Part shown: positions 1-9,484 of the stretch, in pieces
Layout of the letters: each line of letters begins with the position of its first letter
How positions within the stretch are numbered: the stretch's first letter is position 1
NCBI GenBank assembly: GCA_030374765.1
Contig: JARGXX010000068.1
Location: 1,116,001 to 1,180,000, forward strand
Direction: 5' to 3'
From: Agarophyton chilense
Taxonomy: Eukaryota; Rhodophyta; Florideophyceae; Gracilariales; Gracilariaceae
DNA length: 64,000 nt
Translations under genes and position numbers: made by a program
Notes under the pieces: generated by a model
Databases searched by the model: none
What the model saw: only the letters and a program-made list of their open reading frames with translations
Told to the model about the DNA's origin: nothing

Positions 1-941
1 ATTTTAACTCCAGCTCCAATTAAAATTGGGGCCAACAGAACCTCACAATTTCGTAGGTATTCAAGAACCCTTTCCCCGAGCTCGTTCACATTCTTAATAC
101 ACTTCGCGAGGTTGCATTGCACGAGAAGACCATCTGCCTCAGTGGACACTTGCCGAGACAGAAGGGATTGTATAGACCATGAAGCATTAGACATGATTTC
201 TAACATTCCTCGTCTTCTTTTCAATGTCGTCAAGGTTTCGTTAGAGAAATTTGTCTCTGGAATGCGAGATTCAACCCACGGAAGAAGAATATCACCATGC
301 CATTGCAATACATTTCTCGTTAAGAATTTCCACAATGTCCTAAACCAAAGCGTTGCTAGTTTGACATCATGAAACGTCAATTTCTGCTTTAAGAATACCA
401 TACTCCTGTGCATTTCGTACATGTCATTAAGCTCGAAACGAATTGCATTGTTTGTAATTGTAAAGACATCCAAACACCATGAGTTAGGCTCTCCAAACGT
501 TGAAAAGCATATTTGTGGAGCCTCGGATGCCCATTCTGACAGGCTTTTGTACAAGGGATTCCGTTCACAAGTTGAATCCCAGATATTGATTTCCTGAAGC
601 TTCTTCTGGTTCATATTGTTGTAGAACTTCATGGTTAGGGTTAGTCGTTCAAACTGTTCTGCTTGTTGGAAAATAGTATTCAGCAATATTGACCGAGCGT
701 CCTTCTGAATCAACCGCGTGCGAGGCCCAAAAGGCGTGGTGAGAAGAAGAAAGAAGAGAGACAACGTAACTTGCTGAGTCAAAGTTGGGTGGAAGCCTAT
801 GTGTATCGAGCACGAAGTCTGTGGTACATCTGCCTGAAAAATGAAAGATTGCACGACAATAATCAATAATCCTACCCTGCGATGAATGCGTAACGACAAG
901 CTAAACGAGCATCCATTGTTTGCACAAACGGTAAAACGTTG
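1..941 (-). CDS. Partial unrecognised protein, continues past left edge
   Basis: Seen: reading leftwards, one minus-strand frame stays open from about 941 to the window edge, roughly 310 codons, with no stop. It has no usable ATG at its upstream end. The translation has ordinary composition; legible stretches include LTLTMKFYNNMNQKKLQEI, FRTLWKFLTRNVLQWHGDI and NLAKCIKNVNELGERVLEYL, so it is probably coding. A 42-nt GT-AG interval (834-875, ending ttttcag) lies at its 5' end, but I cannot fit it in frame with the next upstream open frame (872-1111), so the 5' structure is unresolved. Inference: the helical pattern around FRTLWKFLTRNVLQWHGDILL resembles a hemerythrin HHE-like helix pair whose usual His/Glu ligands are mostly absent; this is a weak match. 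It shows no retroelement motif and may be a host gene with its 3' end outside the window. Confidence 0.5.
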
Positions 942-1111
942 TTAAGTACAACGTAATTTTTGTCTATCGCCATTGGTTCCAATTGGAGAAACATTTTTTT
1001 CAGATCTCTCTCTAACAAACAAGCATCACGCTTCTCTTGTTTAGTGCAAACCTTGGAGAAAAAGAATATTTTATTCTGCTTAAGGCGCACGTAACACTCC
1101 GACTTGTACAA
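872..1111 (-). other. Small open frame, possible upstream exon
   Basis: Seen: a 79-codon minus-strand frame whose first codon is TTG, with a stop just upstream, so any real start is one of its internal ATGs. It ends in ACRYAFIAG just before the possible donor gtagga at 875. Position and strand make it a candidate first exon for the frame at 1-941, but the obvious intron does not join the two in phase. No homology recognised. Confidence 0.2.
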
Positions 1112-1175
1112 GCGCTAAGCATATCAGACCTACTGAGCAACATCGGAGTCGACGCGTGCTTTTTCTGGGCACTAA

Positions 1176-1226
1176 ACTTGGGTACCTTTTGTTTCTTCGT
1201 GGAAGAAACAAAAGGTACTCAAGGTT
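1176..1226. repeat. Near-perfect short hairpin
   Basis: Seen: inverted arms of about 23 bases (ggtaccttttgtttcttc against gaagaaacaaaaggtact) flank a 3-base loop, gtg, with one mismatch and one small indel near the outer end. The repeat is isolated and not inside a recognised gene. It could be a transcript 3'-end hairpin or a product of replication template switching. Confidence 0.8.
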
Positions 1227-1640
1227 AGCAACAATACGGAAGCGCTTCGTCCTGGGATTTGTAGTAAATGGTTTGAGGATGAGTGATCTTTAATGAGTGG
1301 CAATGAAAGACAAGCGGACCGGAACATAGAACAAGAGAACGTTTATAGTAACAAACAGACAGGAACTCGGGAACGGGGTGTCTCTGCTCTTCGTGAGCAG
1401 AGGCTCAGACGGGTGCAAGATGTAGCTTGTAAGTGGGACAAAACCACTGCACAATTCGAGGCAGACACGCAACCAAGCGAGCATGCCTAATCGATAAATC
1501 ACGAAGAAGGACTCACAGCCATCATAGTATAGTAGGCGATAACAACATAGGAAGCGATATCGTCCATCACAGAATTCGATACTAGTAAACACAGGATTTA
1601 GTTCAAGTGGCGATATCATACAAAGTAGCCAGAGTTTATA
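1227..1640. other. Non-coding stretch, possible copia 3' end
   Basis: No gene recognised. It lies just beyond the RNase H end of the minus-strand copia fossil, where its 3' untranslated part and LTR would be expected. I cannot define LTR ends because no second copy is in the window. A small hairpin (ctctgctc / gagcagag) lies near 1381-1401. Confidence 0.3.
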
Positions 1641-2686
1641 CTATTTTCAATTAGAGAAATGAAACATAGGGTGCGAGCAGAAATGTAGAAAAACCCCGTT
1701 GTCCAGTCGACTGATCAGAGACGCGTATCTCAGATGATGAATTGTCGATGAGAATAGAGCCGAGGTAGAGCAAAAGCTCTAAGGCGTTGCAAAGAGAGCT
1801 ATCAGGCTTTGTCAGGGGATCAGCCAAGTTAAGTGTTCCTGATATCCAAATCATTCGTGACACATTGTGCGTCTCGAATTTATAACGGATGACGCTTACA
1901 TCGGCACGAATCGACCGATCCGTAGCGTTACGACATATGAATAGTGTGTCAAAAAGGTCTTCAGAGTCGACGACAATCAGTAGAATCCCTTTTAATTCCA
2001 GAAGATTGCGAAATGAGTTAGCTAGTACTTTGCCTTCGTCAATGGCTTCGCATGCAGTCCGTATCTCTTCAGATCCAATAGATTTCACAGGCCTACGTGA
2101 CTTTTGTTAACACCAGAACACAGGGTGGAAAACAGAATTTTCTTCAAATTTTCCAAGCAGAAGTCCGGTCACGAAGCCAAGTTGATCGTAGTCGACTGTG
2201 CGGTTAGCATCCGCAAAAACAAGTACGGGCATATCATTTGAACCTTTCGGAGGACATCGGTAGATAGAGCATGTCCCTCTTTTCTTCAGGTTTCGCAGCA
2301 CATTAAATTGCGTCAAAATATCACTCACCTTCACATGAGAGCCTTTTTGTTGAAGCAAACTGGACGCTGTACCGCAGAAGGGAGATGCGGCAATTCCTAT
2401 CCATTCTATAGGGCTGTTGATAGAGCGGAACGTAGCGAGTTCGAAAGCATTCAAAGGTTTATCGAACTGTCTACGGTCGTTGAAGTCGATAGGAAACGCC
2501 TCCAGCCTTTTCAGTTTGTTGTCTCCGCGCACCGTGACAGAAAAATCTTCGTCCTGTGTAACAGTTAGACCGGAGAACTGAAAAGTGCCAGGCCCGAAAA
2601 CAATAATTCCGAGCTAATAGTCACGTTGTGTCTGCCGAATAACATCTTCAATATCAGGACGGGGAGCTGAAAACAGAACATCATCG
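1641..2686 (-). mobile_element. Ty1/copia fossil, 3' piece (RT end and RNase H)
   Basis: Minus-strand copia-type polymerase remains. The piece near 2107-2532 has the late RT/connection region (IEWIGIAASPFCGTASSLLQ), and the piece near 1651-2088 is the RNase H end, with the family-typical NLADPLTKP close to its terminus. Style and motifs resemble the GalEa-like lineage of Ty1/copia. The element is broken, with several breaks, and is the oldest host layer here: E1 is inserted into it at 2686/2687, and its upstream part resumes at 12,665. Confidence 0.75.
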
Positions 2687-3608
2687 TGTGGAGCAAAAAC
2701 CGGCGACGAGAAGTGCTCTCAAGGTGTTCGAAGCCTTGCTCCCTGGGGGAGGCAGACTCAGAGACAGAGCCCTCCGTTCCACCCGTAGTGTGGGGTGTAA
2801 CTCCCACGGGGGATTCCGGCAGTACCGACGGAGGTGAGGGGTAGAAACCGTTGGATCGGGAATGGGTATGGGTATCCCAAAGAATGGGGGAAAATCCGGC
2901 GAAGAGGAAAAACGGGGCGAGGGTCGGGCACTAACAGGCACCGGACCCGAGAACCAGAAAATGGGCGAAACAACAAAAGAAACCCAATACAGGAGCGAAA
3001 ACCTGTCCTCGAAAGGAAACACAAAAAGCACGAAACAAATAAGCAGAACCCCCACGGGGTATCGTGCACGCAGGTCGTCTGAGCGGTCCCAAGGAAGTGG
3101 TTGCACGGAACCCAAACGTGGGCACTCTCCAAGTGGAGTCGTGTCCCTACGCAGGCGTTGCTAACCAGAGCCCGTTCCGGGTTGTAAGGCCGAAACGATG
3201 GCGACGAAGAACCTCTAAAGGTATCGAAGACCAACCTTGGTTCCCATTTACTCTGAGCTCGGACTGTCAGATCTCGTCTCCCCAAGTAGGGCCCACTAAC
3301 TAAACTCTACTGATTACCGTGGTGCACACCTGCTCAGGGCCATACACGTGGAGATCCCACTGTCAGGGCCCAAAAGTCCAACGTTCTAACAAATATCCGA
3401 AAATCGGTGCCGAAATTAAGCTACGTGTATCACGGGGCCAATCCTACCATGCGCCATCCGAATCTTCCCTTCATAGGCGAACTCTAACCAGAAAACCGTG
3501 CCACCTCAGCACACCTTAGAGGGGATCATAGTCATAACCCTCGGAGGGTTCAACCCTCATTCTATGAGTTGCATCTTCAAGTATCCCCTAACTGGGCGTT
3601 GCTCTACA
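2687..3608 (-). repeat. E1 3' LTR
   Basis: 922-bp LTR, about 98.6% identical by eye to the copy at 11743-12664. Open frames inside it (for example around 2758-3285) recur in the other LTR only because the LTRs are copies; I do not treat them as genes. Confidence 0.95.
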
Positions 3609-3622
3609 TCTCCCCCTCCTTA
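3609..3622 (-). other. E1 polypurine tract
   Basis: On the element's sense strand a short G/A run (aaggaggggga) directly abuts the 3' LTR, the usual site of plus-strand priming in LTR elements. Confidence 0.7.
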
Positions 3623-3689
3623 AGACAAGGAAGAACATTCCGAGCCGCGGGTGTCTCGCTTTCGAGTCACTATATATACTTCTCTCCCA

Positions 3690-5546
3690 ATGGGGTCCTT
3701 CACCACTTCTGAGAATCGCCACAAAACCGGCACATCGGTACAACTTTCTTCTACTCCTCCGACTTTCGGCGATAAGCAACTTCTCGCAACAGCAGTCTCA
3801 ACCAGCCCTCTCAAGGGAATGAACCCATACGTCATCAACTTACTCTCGGGGCCGTCGGCCTCCGCGCCGGCGGACAACGAAGCTCCCCAGCAGGGTGGAT
3901 ATCTCTCCGGTCTTGAGGCGGCTCCGTCAGGTACCGAACCTTCCGCCTCGGCGAGCAACCGATATCCTCAGGAGGATTTGGACATTAACGCGGTGGTGTG
4001 GAACTCCGCTCATGCGATGCCCTTGGTGGCAAACTCCAGAGGTTGGATCTCAAACGAATCCTTTCGAAGGTGGAGTCCCCTTACCGATCCGGTGATATAT
4101 TCCCGTGCTCCGTGGTTCCATCCGACAGCGGTTCGCGACGATGAGCTCATCGACTCCTACGTGGAGCACGGCTTATTGCCGGGTGGCCTACCTGTCGAGG
4201 TTGTACGTTCTCCCGATTGGAGGGCGCGGGTAGCCATAGAGCCTCAGTATCTATACCGCGGTCGCGGGGAGTCCCTGGACAAGGCACGCGCAGCGATGGC
4301 GGCTCTGGCCTACCAGCGATTGGAGAGGTCACGCTTTGACCATCTGGTTCCCCCGGAGTACGGCTTCGATGTCGCCTATTACCGCACGTACGGTGAGGTC
4401 TCCTACGGGGATAACCTGGCAGCCTTTCCCGAAGCCGAGTTCCGCGGACCGGGTTTTCCTCTCCGAGAAGATATGCTCCAATGGAGTCGTCCCATCCTTC
4501 GGGCTGAATTCAGGTACCTCCAACGGCAGTTTACCCAGTATGGGTTCGATCGACGCGTGCGCTTCGAGCGCCGCTCGCGCTCCCGTTTCGGGTTCCTTGT
4601 CCCGTATCCTCACGTGGAACTGGAGCGTATCCGTAACACGGCGAAGGTTGGGCGATTCGTGCCCCTTCCAGCTTGGTGGAGTAAGGTCGAGGTCCCCCGA
4701 GGGTGCTTTGCTGAACTGCCCCCGTGCATCTACTATATCGGGTCTTGTTTGATGCACGACCCGAACTCGGGATACTGGGCCCTCGTTGCAGCCGAGTGGG
4801 CAGCCCGCGTAGCAACGCACCTCCTCTGGGATGCTCATGGCCATTTCCGTATCTGGTATATTCCTCCGATGCTACGGACCATCATGCGTCAGATCGACCT
4901 TGTCCCAGCGTTGGGTTCGGTCAGCAACGTGCAGGACCTGTATCCAATCTTGGCCGTGATCGACAACACCCAATGGGATCGAGTTCCAGTGGAAAATCAG
5001 CCCGCAGGGGAAGGATCCGCGCGAGACAAGTCTCCTGGCCGGTACGATCCGGGCTCCGGTAACTGGGTCTATTACAATCCCTTCGAAGGGGTTCGCATCA
5101 GCGCGGCGCAAGCACGGGCGCTGATGGACTCGCCTCGACCGATGCCGGTGGGACACCCAACGGGGTTCATTTATACCGACGATTACGAGTACGAGCCTCC
5201 AGTAGACCTGGACGATCCAGCGTTGGATAACGACACGCCAGCTCCTAGTGGAGTACTCCCTGTGGAACCATCTGCACCCTTCCAACCAGTGGGAACGACC
5301 TCAGCTGCGGCGGCGAATGCATCCGGTGGCGATTCATCTGCTCCCCCCGGGTGGGGTGTGGACACCCTTGCGCAGGCGCCGGTTGCCACTCCGCAAGCGG
5401 ATAGTGTGCGACAAGGCCTCGTGAACGCGGGCATTCCGATTCCCCCGGGTATGACGGATGTGAGCCAGATGTTGGCTTTCGCCTCGGCGTACCATCAGGG
5501 TCAGAATCCCAACGGTGGGGCGGGTCCCTCCTCGGGCTTTCCGTAG
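3690..5546 (+). CDS. E1 antisense ORF, conserved protein of unknown function
   Basis: A 618-codon frame on the strand opposite gag-pol, starting just inside the 3' LTR and running convergently towards the end of pol. The open frame begins at a GTG (3651); I chose the first ATG, at 3690. A TATATATA run lies just upstream (about 3671). Legible blocks are PRGCFAELPPCIYYIGS, DPNSGYWALV and HLLWDAHGHFRIWYIPP. Matching blocks recur in E2/E3 (PRGCPVELPPAISYIGS, DPFSGYWTVF, FLLWDAYDTFRVWYMSP) and more distantly in E4. The C-terminal third is low complexity, rich in Pro, Ala, Gly and Ser. I see no signal peptide, clear membrane segment or known domain. Antisense extra ORFs are known in some plant gypsy elements (Grande), but I do not recognise this family. 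Conservation across lineages suggests function (inference). Confidence 0.85.
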   Translation: MGSFTTSENRHKTGTSVQLSSTPPTFGDKQLLATAVSTSPLKGMNPYVINLLSGPSASAPADNEAPQQGGYLSGLEAAPSGTEPSASASNRYPQEDLDINAVVWNSAHAMPLVANSRGWISNESFRRWSPLTDPVIYSRAPWFHPTAVRDDELIDSYVEHGLLPGGLPVEVVRSPDWRARVAIEPQYLYRGRGESLDKARAAMAALAYQRLERSRFDHLVPPEYGFDVAYYRTYGEVSYGDNLAAFPEAEFRGPGFPLREDMLQWSRPILRAEFRYLQRQFTQYGFDRRVRFERRSRSRFGFLVPYPHVELERIRNTAKVGRFVPLPAWWSKVEVPRGCFAELPPCIYYIGSCLMHDPNSGYWALVAAEWAARVATHLLWDAHGHFRIWYIPPMLRTIMRQIDLVPALGSVSNVQDLYPILAVIDNTQWDRVPVENQPAGEGSARDKSPGRYDPGSGNWVYYNPFEGVRISAAQARALMDSPRPMPVGHPTGFIYTDDYEYEPPVDLDDPALDNDTPAPSGVLPVEPSAPFQPVGTTSAAAANASGGDSSAPPGWGVDTLAQAPVATPQADSVRQGLVNAGIPIPPGMTDVSQMLAFASAYHQGQNPNGGAGPSSGFP

Positions 5547-6789
5547 TTCCGCCTTCGGGCAATTGTAGAGTCCATAGCTTGGCGACAATAGTAAACTTCT
5601 GATATTTGCATAACTTTTTTTCTTCTTCCTCCCTAGGATCTTAACTTCTACTTCATCTTCTTCATTCCTTCTTAGGATCTTCTTCATCTTCGTCTTCATC
5701 TTCTTCCCTTCCTAGGGTCCAATCTTCTTCTTAATCTTCTTCTCCACTTCGTGGGTCTTCTTTTCCTTTTTTTATCATAAACTGTCCCGATAACTGGTGC
5801 TGTGTTCCCCGGTTAACGGCGCTAGGCCGAGGGCCAGTAAACATTCCCTCTCAATACATGTTCTTCGGGATACTCTCCTCAATTCCTCTTCAGAGGTCCA
5901 ACATCTTCCTCACTTCGAGGTCCCATCCACACCAATTCCCGTGGTGGCTTACCCGACTTGGGCACGATCCAGATTTGGAGGCAAGGTTACCCGAGCGCAT
6001 CGGTGATAGGATAAAACCTTAGACCTCGGAAGGTGCTCAATGGGTTCCACTGTATCCTCATCAGGCGAGAATCCGTACCATCGGACTTGGTAGCGAACTT
6101 CTCCCTTGGGGGGTGTAGATGTGACGCACGATGCAATCGATAACGAATTCCTGCGGGTACACTTTTCCCTGTTCGGGCTTCTCTTCCATCTTGGAACGCT
6201 CTAGTTCTCTTGAGAGTGTCAACGTAGGGTCTAGACACACCCCGGTGGGTTCTTTTCCGTGTTGCGAGCGGGTCTCAGCACTTCGTCCAAACGGCGCCGA
6301 GTGGCCTGTGGGCTACGTTGTAGCTTCCGTCTACGGAGTCAAAACGGCCCACTTTTGAGTTTTTCTTAAAGCTGAGGTCTTCCCGATAACAACGGTGTTC
6401 TTAGATTCCGTGACGGTTGAGAAACCGCGACGCGGTAGCGTCTCCAATCTCAGGGAAGTGAGGCTTCAACGTCAACCCGAGCTACGGGGACGAAGGTTGC
6501 TCTTGTGCAACGCGCCGTGCGACGGAGGCGGTTTGCGCGACGGTTGGTCGTCAGAGCCTTTTGATTGGCTCGGTGAGGCGATTTGCGCGACGGTTGGTCG
6601 TCAGAGCCTTTTGATTGGCTCGGTGCCATTCGACGTGTGCCAGATAAATGCGCGGGTGCCGGTTGCCGCTCCGCAAGCGGATGTGAGGTGGCGCTTTCGA
6701 CACGCGCTAGCACTCTCCTGAGCTGTCCCGGACGGGTCTCACTCATTTCTTTCCCATTCCTGAGGGTTCCAGTGTCTCCATAAGAGTTC
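5547..6789. other. E1 stretch between antisense ORF and pol, with CT-rich tract
   Basis: No gene recognised in these 1.2 kb. A pyrimidine-rich run of cttctt/cttcat units fills about 5610-5765, so the element's sense strand is GA-rich there. E2 and E3 carry a similar GA-rich tract at the equivalent place. A short block near 6657-6683 (ggttgccgctccgcaagcgg) resembles a block near 5385-5401 within the antisense ORF. Confidence 0.6.
6529..6630. repeat. 51-bp tandem repeat, two copies
   Basis: The block containing gcgcgacggttggtcgtc and ttttgattggctcggtg is present twice in tandem with a 51-base period, nearly unchanged. It lies in the non-coding stretch of E1. Confidence 0.85.
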
Positions 6790-8799
6790 CTATTCCCATT
6801 CCATAACGGAGAGCCATATTTGGTCAACCTCGTCGTCGAGATCTTCCCCGTGCGGGTCCGCTGACACAGCTCGTTCCCGAGAAAGCGGGGTTTGAGTGTG
6901 CGACACCTCAGTATCTCGTCCGCGGCGGCGGGTGATCGTCGGCTCTGTAGGCGTTTCCGCTGTGGTTCCCAAGCGGGACAGTGCATCAGCCTGAGTGTTC
7001 AGCTTCCCTTTCTTGTACAGGATCTCAAAGTCGAATTCCGACAGTCGGAGACGCCAGCGCATAAGGCGGCCCGAGGGTTCGGAGATCTCCAGGAGCCAAC
7101 GCAAGCATGCGTGGTCCGTATGGACTTTGAAACGAGTACCCATCAGATAGGGGCGAAGTGTAGCTAAGGCCCACTCACCGGCTAAACATTCCTTCTTGGA
7201 GACCGAGTAGTTCCTTTCATGGACATTCAGGGAACGTGACCAGTACCCAATAGGGTGACGTTCACCATCCTCAGAGGATTGGAACAGTGCACACCCTACT
7301 TGGTTTGCACTAGCATCGGTGTCCACTTCGTGAGGGAGCCCAGGATTGGGTAGAGCCAAGATTGGCGGTGATGTTACGGCATTCACCAGTGCCGTGAAGG
7401 CAGACGCTTCCGCGTCGCCAAAAGGTTCCAGTTCAACTGGTTGTCCCTTCGTCAGGAGCCTGTTGAGGGGGGTGGCAATATCCGCAAAGTTCGGGACGAA
7501 TCGGCGATACACGTTACACAGACCTAAGAAGGATCGCAACTCCGTTTGAGTTTTCGGGTTTTTTGCTTCCTTCAAGGATTTCACTCGTACTTCATCGATT
7601 GAAAGCTGTCCGGGACGGATGATATGACCCAGATACTTAACCGAATCGGTGAAAAACTCGCACTTCTTGAGTTTCAAGGTGATTCCCGCGTCGCGGAGTA
7701 TCTTCATTACGTCCCTGATGTGTTCGAGGTGGTCATCCAGGTTGTTGGAGAAAACAATAATGTTGTCTAAATACACTAGACACGTCCTCCACTTGAAGGG
7801 AGCCAACAGAATGTCTATCGCCCGTTGAAAAGTTGCGGGGGCATTTGTCAACCCCAAAGGCATCCTCCGGAATCGGAAAAGTCCTTGATGACACACGAAA
7901 GCCGTTTTGTCTCGATCTTCCTCTCTAATAGGGACTTGCCAATAGCCCGAATTGGCGTCGAGGGTAGAGAAAACAGTAGCGCTCCCAAGGGAGTCGATGT
8001 ATTCGTCCATCCGAGGGATTGGGTACACATCCTTAATTGGTACCTCGTTCAGGCGTCTGTAATCGATGCAGAAACGCCACGATCCATCCGGTTTCGGAAC
8101 TAACACCACTGGTGAGGCCCAAGCGGACTGGGCGGGTTCAATTACGCCCGCTTTAAGCATCTTCTCCACCTGAGATTTCTCCTCTTCCCGAGCTTTCGGT
8201 CCAGCCCTGTAAGGGTGTTGGTCAATAGGCCGAGTGTTCGGTAACAAGTCGATGCGGTGTTCTGTAATCCCAATAGTTCCAAGGGAACCATCCCACATGG
8301 GGGTAAATTCACGAAGCATGTGCCTCAGCTTCTCCCGATGAGATGCGGGTACATGGTTGAGATCCCATTTCTCCAATTCCTGAACAGGATCCGTCTGGTC
8401 TGCTCCTGTGATAGGGGCCGTAACCTTCTGAGGTTTAAAGTGTTCAGTGTGTGGAGCTGCAGTCGTATGCTCACCGTCTTCCGCGATTTCGGCAGTGTCC
8501 TCTCCCTCCTTAGGGTCCGCCACACCAAGGACCTCTGCGATAGAGATCTTTGTAGGTACGACCGCATGCGGGTGTGGAAGAACAGAACCCAGGATCTGGT
8601 GTTTGACCAAATGCTGCGTTGTCTTTCCAAAGTTGGCTACCAAAACCTTGAAAGGTTTATCCGGTTCCACGGAGACAACTCCATTCGCAAGGGCGAGTTG
8701 ACGCCGCGTATACAGAGACGGGTTTGGTTGTACCACATGCACACCAATTTTCTTGGTAACAACTGTGACCCAAACCTGGGTTTCTGGCGGGCTAGCCAC
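6790..8799 (-). CDS. E1 reverse transcriptase-RNase H
   Basis: Ty3/gypsy polymerase frame of about 669 codons. In order it has a pre-RT linker, the RT palm (FCIDYRRLNEVPIKDVYPIP, LDANSGYWQVPIREED, MPLGLTNAPATFQRAIDIL), the connection (LGHIIRPGQ) and RNase H (VDTDASANQVGCALF, SVSKKECLAGEWALATLRPY, TDHACLRWLL), ending with the typical NTQADALSRL. It would copy the element RNA into DNA in cytoplasmic particles. The first codon at 8799 is GTG and the frame opens upstream of it, so it is probably expressed as part of a Gag-Pol product rather than from its own start. Confidence 0.9.
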   Translation of the reverse strand: MASPPETQVWVTVVTKKIGVHVVQPNPSLYTRRQLALANGVVSVEPDKPFKVLVANFGKTTQHLVKHQILGSVLPHPHAVVPTKISIAEVLGVADPKEGEDTAEIAEDGEHTTAAPHTEHFKPQKVTAPITGADQTDPVQELEKWDLNHVPASHREKLRHMLREFTPMWDGSLGTIGITEHRIDLLPNTRPIDQHPYRAGPKAREEEKSQVEKMLKAGVIEPAQSAWASPVVLVPKPDGSWRFCIDYRRLNEVPIKDVYPIPRMDEYIDSLGSATVFSTLDANSGYWQVPIREEDRDKTAFVCHQGLFRFRRMPLGLTNAPATFQRAIDILLAPFKWRTCLVYLDNIIVFSNNLDDHLEHIRDVMKILRDAGITLKLKKCEFFTDSVKYLGHIIRPGQLSIDEVRVKSLKEAKNPKTQTELRSFLGLCNVYRRFVPNFADIATPLNRLLTKGQPVELEPFGDAEASAFTALVNAVTSPPILALPNPGLPHEVDTDASANQVGCALFQSSEDGERHPIGYWSRSLNVHERNYSVSKKECLAGEWALATLRPYLMGTRFKVHTDHACLRWLLEISEPSGRLMRWRLRLSEFDFEILYKKGKLNTQADALSRLGTTAETPTEPTITRRRGRDTEVSHTQTPLSRERAVSADPHGEDLDDEVDQIWLSVMEWE

Positions 8800-8813
8800 T
8801 GACTTCGCAACCT

Positions 8814-9482
8814 TTACCGTGTAGACACCGGGTCCTTCTTCACAGATTCCTGCGCGACAGGTAAAGGAACGCGTGTTCGCGCTGCTCCATGTAAGGGTTT
8901 ACGAACGATTGGGATCGTAGACCCGTCTTCGAGTTCCACAGTTCTATTCCGAGGACGGATGGCTTCCACGAAGCGGTCGCAAAAGTCACAACCCAGTATG
9001 ACTGGTGCTGCAAGTGACTTGCATACAATAAACTCTCGCTGAACGAGATAGGAGCCTAACCTCACCATGAGAGAAATTGTACCCAGTGTCCGTAGCGGGT
9101 TGTTGTTCGCATCGGCGATATCCAAACGTGGACCGGGACGAACTTGAACCCGGAGCAGCGGGGGTAACAATTCAACATGAATTAAGTTAGGAGCGGCTCC
9201 TGTATCCAGGACAGATATTTGACGAACCATAAACTGGTTGGACAGGCCGAAGTCGGCGAATACTTTATAATTCCGCTTGGCCATTACCATAACTCGATCC
9301 GGAATACGGAGATTACGGGACCGTATCCACGGGCGACGGAGGACACTAAAGTATCCCGAGTTAACGTCGGTGTCAGCCGTTCTCCTTGAAAGGATAGTCA
9401 CAGCCGGGGAGCGAAGCTGGAGCGCCTCGGGCGTCTTCAACTCCGGCTTAGAAGACGCCCCTCCCGCAGGGGAGAATCCCAA
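8814..9482 (-). CDS. E1 aspartic protease region
   Basis: A 222-codon frame directly after gag. The retropepsin active-site motif is seen as VLDTGAAPNLIHVELL, with the downstream VILGCDFCDRFVEAIRPRNR block shared with E2/E3. It cuts the Gag and Gag-Pol polyproteins. It has no ATG at its open start and is presumably made by read-through or frameshift from gag, as is usual in this family. Confidence 0.85.
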   Translation of the reverse strand: MGFSPAGGASSKPELKTPEALQLRSPAVTILSRRTADTDVNSGYFSVLRRPWIRSRNLRIPDRVMVMAKRNYKVFADFGLSNQFMVRQISVLDTGAAPNLIHVELLPPLLRVQVRPGPRLDIADANNNPLRTLGTISLMVRLGSYLVQREFIVCKSLAAPVILGCDFCDRFVEAIRPRNRTVELEDGSTIPIVRKPLHGAARTRVPLPVAQESVKKDPVSTR

Positions 9483-9484
9483 GT

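Noticed and set aside
2758-3285. 175-codon frame in the E1 LTR, repeated at 11814-12341
   Set aside because: It lies inside the LTR and recurs only because LTRs are duplicates. Several other long frames overlap the same bases, so this is a base-composition effect.
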